Assembly: GCF_017874715.1 (NCBI RefSeq)
Contig: NZ_JAGGLR010000014.1
Location: 248,001 to 312,000 of the forward strand
Origin: Streptomyces iranensis
Lineage (GTDB): Bacteria; Actinomycetota; Actinomycetes; Streptomycetales; Streptomycetaceae
Reading direction: 5' to 3'
Length of the DNA: 64,000 bases
Shown here in pieces: positions 1 to 8,311 of the stretch. Under the pieces are notes generated by a model. The model saw nothing but the letters and a program-made list of their open reading frames with translations, had not been told where the DNA came from and searched no databases. Made by a program: the position numbers and the translations under genes. Each line of letters begins with the position of its first letter. Positions within the stretch are counted from its first letter, which is position 1.

Positions 1-917
1 TCGATGGCGACGCGTTCGGCGACCCGGCGGTGCGGGGCGTAGTCGTTGACCGCGTAGTGCTGTGTGGCGCGGTTGTCCCAGAACGCGATGTCGCCCGGCT
101 GCCAGTGGAAGCGCACCTGGTACTCGGGGACATGCGCCTGCCGGCACAGGAAGCTCAGTAGCCGGTCGCTCTCCTCGCGCTCCATCCCGGTGATCCGGGT
201 GGTGAAGGAGGTGTTGACGAACAGCGTCCGCCGGCCGGTCTCCGGATGGGTGCGCACCACCGGGTGCTCCACCGGCGGGAACATCTTCTGGAACGGGGCC
301 AGCCGCTCCGGTCCGTAGAAGCGGACGAAGCCGGGGATGACGTCGTGGACGGCGGTGGCGCCGTCGATGCGCTCCTTCACCTCCGCCGGGAGGTTGTCGT
401 ACGCCGCCGCCATGTCGGCCCACATGGTGTCCCCGCCCACCGGCGGCACCTCGCGCAGCTGGAGCACGGCGCCGAGCGCGGGCCGGGTGCGGAAGGTGAC
501 GTCGGTGTGCCAGACGTTCTCGAAGGTCGGCGTGGCGCCGGAGGCCTTGTCGAAGCGGACCACATCCTCGCTTGACCCGGCGGCGAGCAGCGGATTGGTC
601 TCCAGCTCGCCCCAGTGCCGGGCGAATCCGCGCTGCTGCTCCGAGGTGAGGTGCTGACCGCGGAAGAAGAGCACCTTCCACTCCAGCAGGGCGCGGTTCA
701 GCTCCTCGCGCAGCGCGGGCTCCAGCGGCCGGGACAGGTTCAGGCCGCGGATCTCGGCGCCGATGACGCGTCCGAGGGGCACGATCTCGAACCGCTCGTA
801 CGGACGCTCCTCCCACCCCTCGGGCAGCCGCCGCAGAACGCGCGCGCCCTCGTACATGCCGTCCGGCGGGATGGTGGCCTCGCGCAGAGCCGTGGGTGGA
901 GTGTCGACGACGGTCAT
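1..917 (-). CDS. TauD/TfdA-family Fe(II)/2-oxoglutarate dioxygenase (3' end cut by window edge)
   Basis: Reading leftward from ATG at 915-917, 305 residues are visible and the frame is still open at base 1. The fold family is alpha-ketoglutarate-dependent taurine/sulfonate/2,4-D dioxygenase, a soluble non-haem iron enzyme that couples 2-oxoglutarate decarboxylation to substrate hydroxylation. The iron triad is visible: WHTDV (H137, D139) and the distal H287 in RATQHYAVNDY, followed by R298 of HRRVAER, the expected 2-oxoglutarate carboxylate ligand. TauD relatives end soon after this arginine, so only a few residues are probably missing. The substrate cannot be read from sequence; no sulfonate transporter adjoins it inside the window. 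Confidence 0.88.
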   Translation of the reverse strand, partial: MTVVDTPPTALREATIPPDGMYEGARVLRRLPEGWEERPYERFEIVPLGRVIGAEIRGLNLSRPLEPALREELNRALLEWKVLFFRGQHLTSEQQRGFARHWGELETNPLLAAGSSEDVVRFDKASGATPTFENVWHTDVTFRTRPALGAVLQLREVPPVGGDTMWADMAAAYDNLPAEVKERIDGATAVHDVIPGFVRFYGPERLAPFQKMFPPVEHPVVRTHPETGRRTLFVNTSFTTRITGMEREESDRLLSFLCRQAHVPEYQVRFHWQPGDIAFWDNRATQHYAVNDYAPHRRVAERVAI

Positions 918-1262
918 GGCGTCTCCTCATGCGTGACAGCGGACAGGGGGCAGGCGGGGGGTGGGGAGGTGCCCTCGTGCCGCGGGGGAGACCACGGGAG
1001 TGTCGTCCTGAACGTCGCGATGTCCGGATCGTCAGGGGGATGACCGGCGATCGCGAGAGGAATGACCGGCGTGGCTTCGGGGGCGCGGGGGCGGTGGCCG
1101 CGGGATGCGGAGAGTCCCGGTTAGAGGCCCGAGCGCTCACACCCGGTCCGGTCCGGGGCGCGTAGAAGTCCCGTCGCGTCGAACCGGTGCCTGATCATGA
1201 GCGCAATTGTGGGATCCGCCCTGGTGTGCTGTCAACGGGGAGTGCGGTGTGCGGGTACGGAA
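918..1262. other. Intergenic region, nothing recognised
   Basis: About 345 bases lie between the divergently placed 5' end of the dioxygenase gene and a tandem repeat behind the LysR gene. Frames here have no convincing start, ribosome site or recognisable protein. The dioxygenase promoter should lie in it, but I see no clear -10/-35 pair or strong palindrome. Confidence 0.5.
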
Positions 1263-1324
1263 GACGTGTGCTCACCCGGCGGCGCGCTCAGGAGACGTGT
1301 GCTCACCCGGCGGCGCGCTCAGGT
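1263..1324. repeat. 31-bp tandem duplication spanning the LysR stop codon
   Basis: Two near-identical 31-bp units (1263-1293 and 1294-1324, last base differing) stand head to tail. The right unit contains the TGA stop of the minus-strand LysR gene (1319-1321) plus 3' flank, so the left unit is a copy of that stop and flank. It looks like a replication-slippage duplication. The same kind of event is seen at 28553 and 31931. Confidence 0.9.
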
Positions 1325-2212
1325 GGCCGAGGTGGCCGCCAGGGCGGTCCGGGCGCGCTCGACCAGGGCCCGGCCGGCCGGACCGCTCGGGCCGTCCGCC
1401 CGCCAGGCGAAGGCCAGCCGCCCCCGCAGGGCCGGCCGGTCGATGCGGACCGACCGCAGCCGGTCCGCCCGCGCCTCGGCGAACGCGCCGGGCAGGATCG
1501 CCGCGCCCAGCCCCCGCTCGGCGAGCTGCGCCAACACCTCCGGATCGCTGGCCTCGAAGGCGATGTGCGGGGTGAAACCGGCGGCCGCGCACGCCTCGTC
1601 GATCCGGGTGCGCAGCCCCGTACCGCGCGGCAGGCTGATCAGCGCACGGCCCCGCAGGGTGTCCAGCGAGATGGCCGAGTGCACGGCGAGCTCATGGTCG
1701 GGGCCGACCGCGGCCACGATCGGCTGATCCGTGATCACTTCCAGCTCGACCCCGGCCGGGGTCGTGGCGCCCACGCTGACGATCGCCGCGTCGAGCCGTC
1801 CCGTGCGCAGACCCTCCAGCAGCTCGTCCGAAGTGGCCTCGGTGAGGGTGATCTCCACCGCCGGATGGGCGTCGTGGAACTCCGCCAGCAGCCCCGGCAG
1901 ATCCACGCTGTGCGAGGTGACCGTCCCGACCGCCACATGCCCGCGCAGCAGCCCGGTCAGCTCGTCCACCGCGAGCCGGGCGCCCTCCACCGCCGCGAGC
2001 GCGGCCCGCGCGTACGGGAGCACCGCCGCGCCCGCCTCGGTCAGCCGCACCGAGCGGCCCGAGCGGTCCAGCAGCTGCTCGCCCAGCTCGCGCTCCAGCC
2101 GGCGGATCTGTGCGCTGACGCCCGGCTGGGCCACATGCACCTTCGCCGCGGCCCGGGTGAAGTTCCGTTCCTCGGCCACCGCCACGAAGTACTCAAGCTG
2201 CCGTAGCTCCAT
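1319..2212 (-). CDS. LysR-family transcriptional regulator
   Basis: A 297-residue protein of normal LysR length. The N-terminal winged helix-turn-helix covers about residues 1-60 (LRQLEYFVAVAEERNFTRAA, then QPGVSAQIRRLERELG), followed by a periplasmic-binding-like effector domain. I chose ATG 2210-2212, which begins MELRQLEYF as is usual in the family; an in-frame start nine codons upstream would add atypical residues. It is divergent from a SnoaL-like protein and an FAD monooxygenase, with an 88-bp spacer carrying an inverted repeat, so control of those two genes is the natural inference. The effector is unknown. Confidence 0.9.
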   Translation of the reverse strand: MELRQLEYFVAVAEERNFTRAAAKVHVAQPGVSAQIRRLERELGEQLLDRSGRSVRLTEAGAAVLPYARAALAAVEGARLAVDELTGLLRGHVAVGTVTSHSVDLPGLLAEFHDAHPAVEITLTEATSDELLEGLRTGRLDAAIVSVGATTPAGVELEVITDQPIVAAVGPDHELAVHSAISLDTLRGRALISLPRGTGLRTRIDEACAAAGFTPHIAFEASDPEVLAQLAERGLGAAILPGAFAEARADRLRSVRIDRPALRGRLAFAWRADGPSGPAGRALVERARTALAATSAT

Positions 2213-2217
2213 AAGCA

Positions 2218-2243
2218 ATGATTCTAGCAACCAGACCAATCAT
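2218..2243. promoter_or_regulatory. Candidate LysR operator between divergent genes
   Basis: ATGATT (2218-2223) and AATCAT (2238-2243) form a perfect 6-bp inverted repeat with a 14-bp spacer, ending about 57 bp before the ATG at 2301 and next to the LysR start at 2212. Position and form match LysR activation sites. Binding is inferred. Confidence 0.5.
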
Positions 2244-2300
2244 CTCTTGGACTTCTGCTCGCGCTCGCCGGAGGGTGGAGGCGGAGACAAGGAGTCGACC

Positions 2301-2726
2301 ATGACCGAGACCCGTGCCCGCGCCACCACCCCCGAGGATCTGGCCCGGCTGTTCGTGGAGCGTGCCAACGCCGGGGACGCCGAGGGGCTGGCCGAGCTCT
2401 ACGAGCCCGACGCGGTGCTCGCCTACCCGCCGGGTGCCACGACCGTCGGCCGCGAGGCGATCCGCGCCGTCTGCGAACGGATGCTGGCGCACGCCCCGCG
2501 CCCCTTCCAGGTGGAGGAGGCGCTGCCGACCGTCCGCTACGGCGATCTGGCCCTCACCTCGACCCGCCCCGCCGACAACACCGGCGGCCGGGTGCAGGTG
2601 GCCCGCCGCCAGCCGGACGGCACCTGGCTGCGCATCATCGACCGCCCCGAGATCCGCCCCGAGATCCGCCCCGAGATCCGCCCCGAGATCCGCTCCGGGG
2701 CCCGCCCCGAGGCCGGAGCCGAGTGA
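2301..2726 (+). CDS. SnoaL-like / nuclear transport factor 2 family protein
   Basis: A 141-residue soluble protein starting at ATG 2301 behind a good ribosome site (AAGGAG at 2289-2294). The first 105 residues look like the NTF2/SnoaL alpha-beta cone fold (LARLFVERANAGDAEGLAEL followed by YEPDAVLAYPPG), common in small polyketide-type cyclases, isomerases and detoxifying proteins. The C-terminus is unusual: PEIR is repeated four times and is encoded by a tandem DNA repeat. The stop overlaps the start of the FAD monooxygenase (TGATG), so the two are translationally coupled. A role with the monooxygenase on one small molecule is inferred; the substrate is unknown. Confidence 0.8.
   Translation: MTETRARATTPEDLARLFVERANAGDAEGLAELYEPDAVLAYPPGATTVGREAIRAVCERMLAHAPRPFQVEEALPTVRYGDLALTSTRPADNTGGRVQVARRQPDGTWLRIIDRPEIRPEIRPEIRPEIRSGARPEAGAE
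2649..2696. repeat. Four 12-bp tandem repeats in a coding 3' end
   Basis: The unit GAGATCCGCCCC occurs four times (2649-2660, 2661-2672, 2673-2684, 2685-2696, the last with one change). It encodes the repeated E-I-R-P tail of the SnoaL-like protein in frame, so copy-number change would only lengthen or shorten the tail. Confidence 0.95.
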
Positions 2727-3916
2727 TGCGTGTGCTGATCGCCGGGGGCGGGATCGGCGGACCGGCCACCGCCCTGAGCCTGCACGCCGCCGGGGTCGAG
2801 ACGGCGGTCGTCGAGAGCGCCCGCGAGGTCCGGCCGCTCGGCGTCGGGATCAATCTGCTGCCGCACGCCGTGCGCGAGCTCATCGAACTCGGCCTCGGCG
2901 ACGAGCTCGCCGCCATCGGCGTGGCCACCGCCGAGAACGTGTACTGCGACCGGTTCGGCACGCGGCTCTTCACCGAGCCGCGTGGCCTGGCCCAGGGCTA
3001 CCGCTGGCCGCAGTACTCGGTCCACCGCGGGGAGCTCCAGCGGCTGCTCCTCGCGGCGGTCCGCGAGCGCCTGGGCGCGGACGCGGTCCGCACGGGGGCG
3101 CGGGTGGTGGGATTCGACGACTCGGGGCAGCGGGACAGTGTGCGCGTACGCGTCCTCGACCGGGCGACGGGGACGGTCGGGGAGACGGCCGCGCGGGCGC
3201 TGATCGGCGCCGATGGGCTGCACTCCGCGGTCCGCGCCGCGCTGCACCCAAGGGACGGCACGCTGCTGTGGTCGGGCATCCGGATGTGGCGGGGCACCAC
3301 ACGAGCCGAGCCATTTCTGACCGGGCGCTCAATGGTGATCGTGCGCGACGGGGACGCCGAGCTGGTCGCGTATCCGATCGGTGGCGGCCGGGTCAATTGG
3401 GTCTGCCAGGTGCGGATGTCCGAGCCGGGGCCGCTCACCGGCGAAGCGGTCTGGAACCGGGCGGGGCGGCTCGCCGATGTGCTGCCGTACTTCGAGGACT
3501 GGCGGCTCGGCTGGCTCGATGTGCCCGGTCTGCTGACCGGCTGCGACGAGATCCTCGAATACCCGATGGTCGACCGGGAGCCGCTGCCGTGGTGGGGGAG
3601 TGGCCGGGTGACCCTGCTCGGCGACGCCGCACATCCGATGTATCCGGTGGGGGCCAACGGCGCGTCCCAGGCCGTCGTGGACGCCCGCGTCCTCGCCCGT
3701 GAGTTCGCGCGGGCGGACGATGTGCCCACCGCGCTGTCCCGCTACGAGACCGAGCGCCGCGCGGCGACGGCGGCCGTCGTACGGGCGAACCGGGCCATGA
3801 ACCGGGCCGGTGCGCGGACCCCCGAGGAGCTCGCCCGCGTCACCGACACCTACCGGGACACCACGGGAGGCGATGTGCGCAACGTCAACGCCCGCCCCTC
3901 CCTGAGCTGCCGGTGA
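2726..3916 (+). CDS. FAD-dependent aromatic-type monooxygenase (PHBH/UbiH family)
   Basis: A 396-residue class A flavoprotein monooxygenase. The N-terminal dinucleotide motif GGGIGG is at residues 7-12, a DG-type motif (LIGADGLHSAVRAAL) lies mid-protein, and the FAD ribityl motif GDAAHPMYPVGANGASQ is at about residues 298-314. Such enzymes hydroxylate aromatic or conjugated substrates using NAD(P)H and oxygen. The ATG at 2726 overlaps the upstream TGA by one base, so I preferred it over the GTG one codon earlier. It forms a two-gene operon with the SnoaL-like protein, divergent from LysR. Specificity (salicylate-, hydroxybenzoate- or polyketide-type) cannot be assigned by eye. Confidence 0.9.
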   Translation: MRVLIAGGGIGGPATALSLHAAGVETAVVESAREVRPLGVGINLLPHAVRELIELGLGDELAAIGVATAENVYCDRFGTRLFTEPRGLAQGYRWPQYSVHRGELQRLLLAAVRERLGADAVRTGARVVGFDDSGQRDSVRVRVLDRATGTVGETAARALIGADGLHSAVRAALHPRDGTLLWSGIRMWRGTTRAEPFLTGRSMVIVRDGDAELVAYPIGGGRVNWVCQVRMSEPGPLTGEAVWNRAGRLADVLPYFEDWRLGWLDVPGLLTGCDEILEYPMVDREPLPWWGSGRVTLLGDAAHPMYPVGANGASQAVVDARVLAREFARADDVPTALSRYETERRAATAAVVRANRAMNRAGARTPEELARVTDTYRDTTGGDVRNVNARPSLSCR

Positions 3917-4119
3917 GCCTCCGACCGGCGGGGAGCGGTACGGCACCGGAGCCCGGCGGGGCCGTATTCCACGGCGCCGATCCGGCCCGGCCGTTGGGCC
4001 GGACATCAGCGTTGGCGCCCGTCTGACACCGCGCTTAGCGTGGACATCAGACAGCGGTCTTCACGAGACGGTCCGACGCGATCGATGTGCCGGACCACTC
4101 CTGGTGCGGGAGGTCGGGA

Positions 4120-5262
4120 ATGGACTCCGTCTCCTTCCTTCTGGTGGCCGTCATCCTCACGGCACTGGCCTTCGACTTCACCAACGGCTTCCACGACACG
4201 GCCAATTCGATGGCCACGTCCATCGCCACGGGGGCGCTGTCGCCCCGGCTCGCCGTCCTCGTCGCCGCGGTGCTCAATCTGGCCGGGGCGTTCCTCTCCA
4301 CGGAAGTGGCCAAGACGATCTCCAACGGCATCGTCGACGACGTCAAGGTCTCCCCGGTCATGATTTTCGCGGGGCTGATCGGGGCGATCCTGTGGAACAT
4401 GATCACCTGGCTCGCCGGGCTGCCGTCGAGCTCCTCGCACGCCCTGTTCGGCGGGCTGATCGGCGCGGTGTGGGTGGGCGCCGGGGAATCCGCGGTGCGC
4501 TTCACCGCGATCGTCCGGAAGATCGTGATTCCGGCGGTCGCCTCACCGGTGGTGGCCTGTGTGGTGGCCATGCTGGCGACCTATCTCGCGTATGTGATCA
4601 CCCATCGCGCGGCCGCCCCCGCGGCGCGGAAGGGCTTCCGCGCGGGCCAGGTGGGATCCGCGTCCCTGGTGGCCCTCGCCCACGGCACCAACGACGCCCA
4701 GAAGACGATGGGGGTCATCACCCTCACCCTCATCGCCGGTGGTGTGCTCGGCCATGGCTCCGGGCCGCCGTGGTGGGTGGTGCTCAGCGCCGGTCTGGCG
4801 ATCTCACTCGGCACCTATGCCGGCGGGTGGCGGGTCATCCGGACCATGGGCAAGGGGCTGACCGACATCCAGCCCCCGCAGGGCTTCGCCGCCGAGACCA
4901 GCGCCACCGCGGTGATCCTGGCCTCCTCGCACCTGGGCTTCCCGCTGTCCACCACCCAGGTGTGCACGGGCAGCATCCTGGGCGCCGGGCTCGGCCGCCG
5001 GCTGGCCCATGTGCGCTGGGGGATCGCCGGACGGATCGCGGTGTCCTGGCTGCTGACCCTGCCCGCGGCGGCGGCCGTGGGAGGGGTGGCGGCCTGGGTG
5101 GCGGGCCAGGGCAACACGGGGGTGGCCCTCGTGGCGGGCGTCGCCGTCGCGGCGGCGGTCGGCTTCTACGTGCTCTCGCGCCGGCGCCCGGTGAACCCGG
5201 ACAACGTCAACGAGCCGGGTGCCCCCGAGCCCGCCGGGCGCACCCTGGACACGACCGTCTGA
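4120..5262 (+). CDS. PiT-family inorganic phosphate transporter
   Basis: A 380-residue integral membrane protein with about ten hydrophobic segments. The two duplicated PiT signatures are clear: DFTNGFHDTANSMATSIATG near the N-terminus and LVALAHGTNDAQKTMGV at about residue 184. It imports phosphate, usually as a metal-phosphate complex, in symport with protons or sodium across the cytoplasmic membrane. ATG 4120 has GGGAGG six bases upstream and gives the standard N-terminus; a GTG 33 bases earlier lacks this support. No DUF47/PhoU-like partner is next to it; instead a mobile-element-like repeat and a small membrane protein follow. Confidence 0.93.
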   Translation: MDSVSFLLVAVILTALAFDFTNGFHDTANSMATSIATGALSPRLAVLVAAVLNLAGAFLSTEVAKTISNGIVDDVKVSPVMIFAGLIGAILWNMITWLAGLPSSSSHALFGGLIGAVWVGAGESAVRFTAIVRKIVIPAVASPVVACVVAMLATYLAYVITHRAAAPAARKGFRAGQVGSASLVALAHGTNDAQKTMGVITLTLIAGGVLGHGSGPPWWVVLSAGLAISLGTYAGGWRVIRTMGKGLTDIQPPQGFAAETSATAVILASSHLGFPLSTTQVCTGSILGAGLGRRLAHVRWGIAGRIAVSWLLTLPAAAAVGGVAAWVAGQGNTGVALVAGVAVAAAVGFYVLSRRRPVNPDNVNEPGAPEPAGRTLDTTV

Positions 5263-5267
5263 CCCGG

Positions 5268-5436
5268 CTAGGGGGCTTCTGATGGATTTCCGTGGAGGAA
5301 GGAGCGGCGTTCGGTGCGTGCTCTCGGCGTGCCGGGCGGGAGCCCTCGTAGCGGAGCTACTAGGGGTTTTGTCCGGTGCGGCGAGAGGGCGTGCCGGGCG
5401 TCGCGACGCCGCGGAGATCCATCAGAAGCCCCCTAG
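5268..5436. mobile_element. 169-bp inverted-repeat element (MITE-like) bounded by CTAG
   Basis: The ends are a perfect 20-bp inverted repeat beginning CTAGGGGGCTTCTGATGG (5268-5287 against 5417-5436). The interior of about 129 bp has no open frame of note. Both ends terminate in CTAG, itself a palindrome, so it could be part of the repeat or a 4-bp target duplication; some IS5-group elements duplicate CTAG. It begins five bases after the phosphate transporter stop and ends just before the ribosome site of the next gene. It is unrelated in sequence to the three elements at 33.6, 41.3 and 57.8 kb. Confidence 0.75.
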
Positions 5437-5461
5437 GACCCCCGAGAAGGAGGTGATCCGT

Positions 5462-5701
5462 ATGGGCACCACCTGGGGCACGATCGGCGGGGTCTTCGGG
5501 GTCAGCCTCGGGGTCACCGTCCTGGTGGTCGTGTTGTTCTCCCTCGGCGTCACCGCCTGGGCCCGCGCCGGTGGCGGCACCCCGCGCCACGGGGCTCGCC
5601 GCGGCCGCCTCGACACGGTGGCGGCGGCCGCGGCGGTGGTGTGCTTCGCCGCGTGCCTGGCGATCGCCGCCTACGGAATCGAGCTGATCATTCCCGGCTG
5701 A
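5462..5701 (+). CDS. Small membrane protein downstream of the phosphate transporter
   Basis: A 79-residue protein with two hydrophobic segments, about residues 8-33 and 53-77, separated by a basic loop (HGARRGR), so probably a two-span inner-membrane protein. The ribosome site is almost a full anti-Shine-Dalgarno match (AAGGAGGTGAT at 5448-5458). It follows the PiT gene in the same direction, and the 169-bp inverted-repeat element fills nearly all of the space between them. An accessory role to the transporter is inferred from position only; no domain is recognised. Confidence 0.75.
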   Translation: MGTTWGTIGGVFGVSLGVTVLVVVLFSLGVTAWARAGGGTPRHGARRGRLDTVAAAAAVVCFAACLAIAAYGIELIIPG

Positions 5702-5779
5702 CTCCACTTGCGACAATGGAACGCCACCGAGCACCGCCCCGCACCGCGGTGCTCTTGTCCACGCGGGAGACCACGCACC

Positions 5780-6619
5780 GTGTCAGATACGACCGAACCC
5801 CCCTCCGCCGGCCCGGCCGCGCACCGCCCCGCCCTGCGGGCCGACTGCGCCAACTGCTTCGGGCTGTGCTGTGTCGCCCTGCCCTTCGCGGCCTCCACGG
5901 ACTTCGCGATCAGAAAGGACGCGGGCGAGCCCTGCCGCAACCTCCGGGCCGACTTCCGCTGCGGAATCCACTCCCGGCTGCGCGAGGAGGGCTTCCCGGG
6001 CTGCACGGTCTACGACTGCTTCGGCGCCGGGCAGAAGGTCTCCCGGCTCACCTTCGGGGGCCGCGACTGGCGGCGGCACCCCGGGACGGCCTCCGAGATG
6101 TTCGCCGCCTTCCCCGTCATGCGCCACCTGCACGAACTGCTCTGGTACCTCACCGAGGCGCTGGCCCTGCCGCCCGCCCGGCCCGTCCACGGTGCGTTGC
6201 GCGAGGCGCTGCGGGAGACCGAGCGCCTCACCCTCGGCAGCGCCTCCGAGCTGAGGGAGCTCGATGTGGCGGCCCACCGCGACCGGGTCAATCAGCTGCT
6301 GCTGCGCACGAGCGAGCTGGTGCGGGCCCGGATCCCGGGCAAGAAGAAGAACCGCAGGGGCGCCGATCTCATCGGCGCCGACCTGAGCGGAGCCGATCTG
6401 CGGGGCGCCAACCTCCGTGGCGCCTGTCTCATCGCGGCGAATCTCACCCGGGCCGATCTGACGGCGGCCGATCTGATCGGAGCCGACTTCCGGGACGCCG
6501 ACCTGAGCGCGGCCGACCTGCGGGGGGCCGTCTTCCTCACCCAGGCCCAGCTGAACGCGGCCAAGGGCGACTCCGCCACCCGGCTGCCGCCGTCCCTCAC
6601 CCGCCCCGCGCACTGGTGA
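5780..6619 (+). CDS. Cys-rich N-terminal domain fused to pentapeptide repeats
   Basis: A 279-residue protein with two parts. Residues 20-90 are rich in cysteine: CANCFGLCC, then further cysteines in CRNLRADFRCGIHSR and CTVYDCFG, a pattern suggesting a metal-binding module. The C-terminal part, from about residue 195, is a run of pentapeptide repeats of the A(D/N)LxG type (ADLIGADLSGADLRGANLRG and onward), which form a right-handed quadrilateral beta-helix. The GTG at 5780 was chosen because it gives a compact N-terminus (MSDTTEPPSA) with GGGAG upstream. Pentapeptide proteins include gyrase-protecting DNA mimics, but the cysteine domain argues for a different role. Function unknown. Confidence 0.8.
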   Translation: MSDTTEPPSAGPAAHRPALRADCANCFGLCCVALPFAASTDFAIRKDAGEPCRNLRADFRCGIHSRLREEGFPGCTVYDCFGAGQKVSRLTFGGRDWRRHPGTASEMFAAFPVMRHLHELLWYLTEALALPPARPVHGALREALRETERLTLGSASELRELDVAAHRDRVNQLLLRTSELVRARIPGKKKNRRGADLIGADLSGADLRGANLRGACLIAANLTRADLTAADLIGADFRDADLSAADLRGAVFLTQAQLNAAKGDSATRLPPSLTRPAHW

Positions 6620-6658
6620 CCCCGCCGCGCCACCGCGCGGTGTGCGACCCTGGCTGCC

Positions 6659-7834
6659 ATGTCCGACACCGTCGACGCGCCCGTTGTCCGCAGCGATGAG
6701 CCCGGATCGTTCGCCCGGAGCGTGCTGGCCGAGCGCCACCCCGCACTGATCGAGAAGGTGCGCGACGCCTTCCCGTACGGCCCCGGGCAGCACCGCGCCC
6801 TCGACGCGCTGCGCGACAACGCCGCCGAGGGCACCATCGCCCCGCTCCCGCCCACCGCGTACGACCACGACCGGTGGGCGGTGTGGGGCCGGGAGCACTT
6901 CGGCCGGTCCTGGTTCGACGTCCCGTTCCTGTGGGCGGAGAGCTACTTCTACCGCCGACTCCTGGAGGCCGTGGGCTACTTCGCGGACGGCCCCTGGCGG
7001 GGCGTCGACCCGTTCCGCCCCTTCAAACAGGCCGAGCTGGACACCCCCGAGGCCGAGGCCGAACTGGCCACGCTCGACGACATCCTGCGCGAGCCCGCCG
7101 GGGAACAGGCGGCCGCGCTGGTGCACGGCTCACTCTGGGGCAACCGCGCGGACCTGGGCTTCCGCATCTCCTCATCGGCCGCGGACGCGCCTGGCGCCGA
7201 CACTCCGCCGCTGGTCGCGGACGACTCGGAGGCGCTGTGGTCGCTGCTGCCCGTCGGCGCCCCCGCCACGCTGTGCGTGGTGGCGGACAACGCCGGGCGG
7301 GAGCTGCTCCCTGACCTCGTCCTCATCGACCATGTGCTCCACCACGGGCGCGCCGAGCGGGTGGTGCTCCAGGTGAAGCCGTATCCGTACTACGTATCCG
7401 ACGCCACCACCGAGGATGTCGTCGACTGTCTGCGCCGTCTGGTGCGGGCGGAGGGCGCCGCGGCCGGGACCGGCGGACGGCTGTGGGCCGCCATGGGCGA
7501 CGGGCGGCTCACGGTGCGGGCGCACGACTTCTTCCGCGCCCCGCTGCCGTACGAGCAGATGCCCGGCGATCTGCGGAGCGAGTTCGCCGGGGCCACGCTC
7601 ACCGTCTTCAAGGGCGATCTGAACTACCGCCGCCTCGTCGGCGACCGGCTGTGGCCCCCGACCACCTCCTTCGCGGACCGCACCGGGTACTTCCCCGGCC
7701 CGGTGGCCGCGCTGCGCACCCTGAAGTCGGATGTCGTCGTCGGGCTCGACGGGCGGACCGTGGCCGCGCTGGACGCGCATGAGAACCACTGGCGCACCAG
7801 CGGCGCCCATGCGCTGATCCAGGTACGGCGGTGA
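6659..7834 (+). CDS. Damage-control phosphatase, ARMT1/DUF89 family
   Basis: A 391-residue cytoplasmic protein. The central VADNAGRELLPDLVLIDHVL carries the DNAGxE-type metal motif of DUF89 metal-dependent phosphatases. This family removes phosphate from damaged or surplus sugar phosphates such as fructose-1-phosphate or 4-phosphopantetheine derivatives. Further family features are the LKSDVVVGL stretch near residue 357 and the N-terminal helical region with WFDVPFLWAESYFYRRLL. ATG 6659 is the first good start after the upstream stop. It appears monocistronic and is closed by a strong hairpin at 7841. The exact substrate is not predictable. Confidence 0.85.
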   Translation: MSDTVDAPVVRSDEPGSFARSVLAERHPALIEKVRDAFPYGPGQHRALDALRDNAAEGTIAPLPPTAYDHDRWAVWGREHFGRSWFDVPFLWAESYFYRRLLEAVGYFADGPWRGVDPFRPFKQAELDTPEAEAELATLDDILREPAGEQAAALVHGSLWGNRADLGFRISSSAADAPGADTPPLVADDSEALWSLLPVGAPATLCVVADNAGRELLPDLVLIDHVLHHGRAERVVLQVKPYPYYVSDATTEDVVDCLRRLVRAEGAAAGTGGRLWAAMGDGRLTVRAHDFFRAPLPYEQMPGDLRSEFAGATLTVFKGDLNYRRLVGDRLWPPTTSFADRTGYFPGPVAALRTLKSDVVVGLDGRTVAALDAHENHWRTSGAHALIQVRR

Positions 7835-7840
7835 GGCGGC

Positions 7841-7871
7841 GCTCCCCTCGCCCCTGAGGGGTGAGGGGAGC
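7841..7871. terminator. Hairpin terminator between convergent genes
   Basis: Arms of 15 bp (7841-7855 and 7857-7871) pair with a single wobble, giving a very stable GC-rich stem seven bases after the DUF89 phosphatase stop and about 43 bases after the small secreted protein stop. There is no T-run, as is common in Streptomyces. It probably works in both directions. Confidence 0.8.
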
Positions 7872-7913
7872 GTGCTGCTTCAGCGACTGTGGCGGCCAGG
7901 GTTCCGTTGGAGG

Positions 7914-8177
7914 TTATCCGCCGATGTTGTTCAGGCAGGTGCTGCCGATCTTGATGTCACCGCTCGGGCCTAGCGCGCCGGTGGAGAACGCCTGCCCGTT
8001 ACGGGTGTCACAGTCGTTCTTCTGGAAGATGAAGGTGGAGATGTCGACGCTGGTGGGGACTTCGGAGCTTCTGTCGGAGCCGCCGCCGTAGGCGTTGGCG
8101 GCTGTGGCGCCGGTGCCGAGAAGCGTCAGGGTGCCGGCGGTCGCGGCCAGCAGGGCGGCCTTCTTCGCGATGTGCAT
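7914..8177 (-). CDS. Small secreted protein, copy 1 of a tandem pair
   Basis: An 87-residue protein with a classical Sec signal: MHIAKKAALLAATAGTLTLL then AANAYG, cleavage probably after the ANA. The mature part is about 60 residues, has two cysteines (DCDTRNG and STCLNN) able to form one disulfide, and ends in CLNNIGG. It is closely similar to the next gene along its whole length, including upstream DNA. The start is ATG 8175-8177 with GGAGGAA just before it. Size, signal and one disulfide recall Streptomyces surface-active or morphogenetic small proteins, but I do not recognise chaplin, rodlin or NepA motifs. Function unknown. Confidence 0.85.
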   Translation of the reverse strand: MHIAKKAALLAATAGTLTLLGTGATAANAYGGGSDRSSEVPTSVDISTFIFQKNDCDTRNGQAFSTGALGPSGDIKIGSTCLNNIGG

Positions 8178-8209
8178 GGATTCCTCCGTGTCGGTTCGCA
8201 GTGCGAGAT

Positions 8210-8224
8210 ATCTGACGATCAGAT
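8210..8224 (-). promoter_or_regulatory. Palindrome upstream of small secreted protein copy 1
   Basis: ATCTGA-CGA-TCAGAT is a perfect inverted repeat 32 bases upstream of the ATG, followed outward by an AT-richer GATTTAAC stretch. The same block recurs upstream of copy 2, so it was duplicated with the gene or retained as an operator or -10 region. Confidence 0.5.
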
Positions 8225-8311
8225 TTAACGGAGGGATGCAGGAGAAAGTCGGGTAAGCGCACCGGGAAGTGACCCGTTCGGTGCACCACGTCATCCGGTC
8301 GAAAGAGACGT

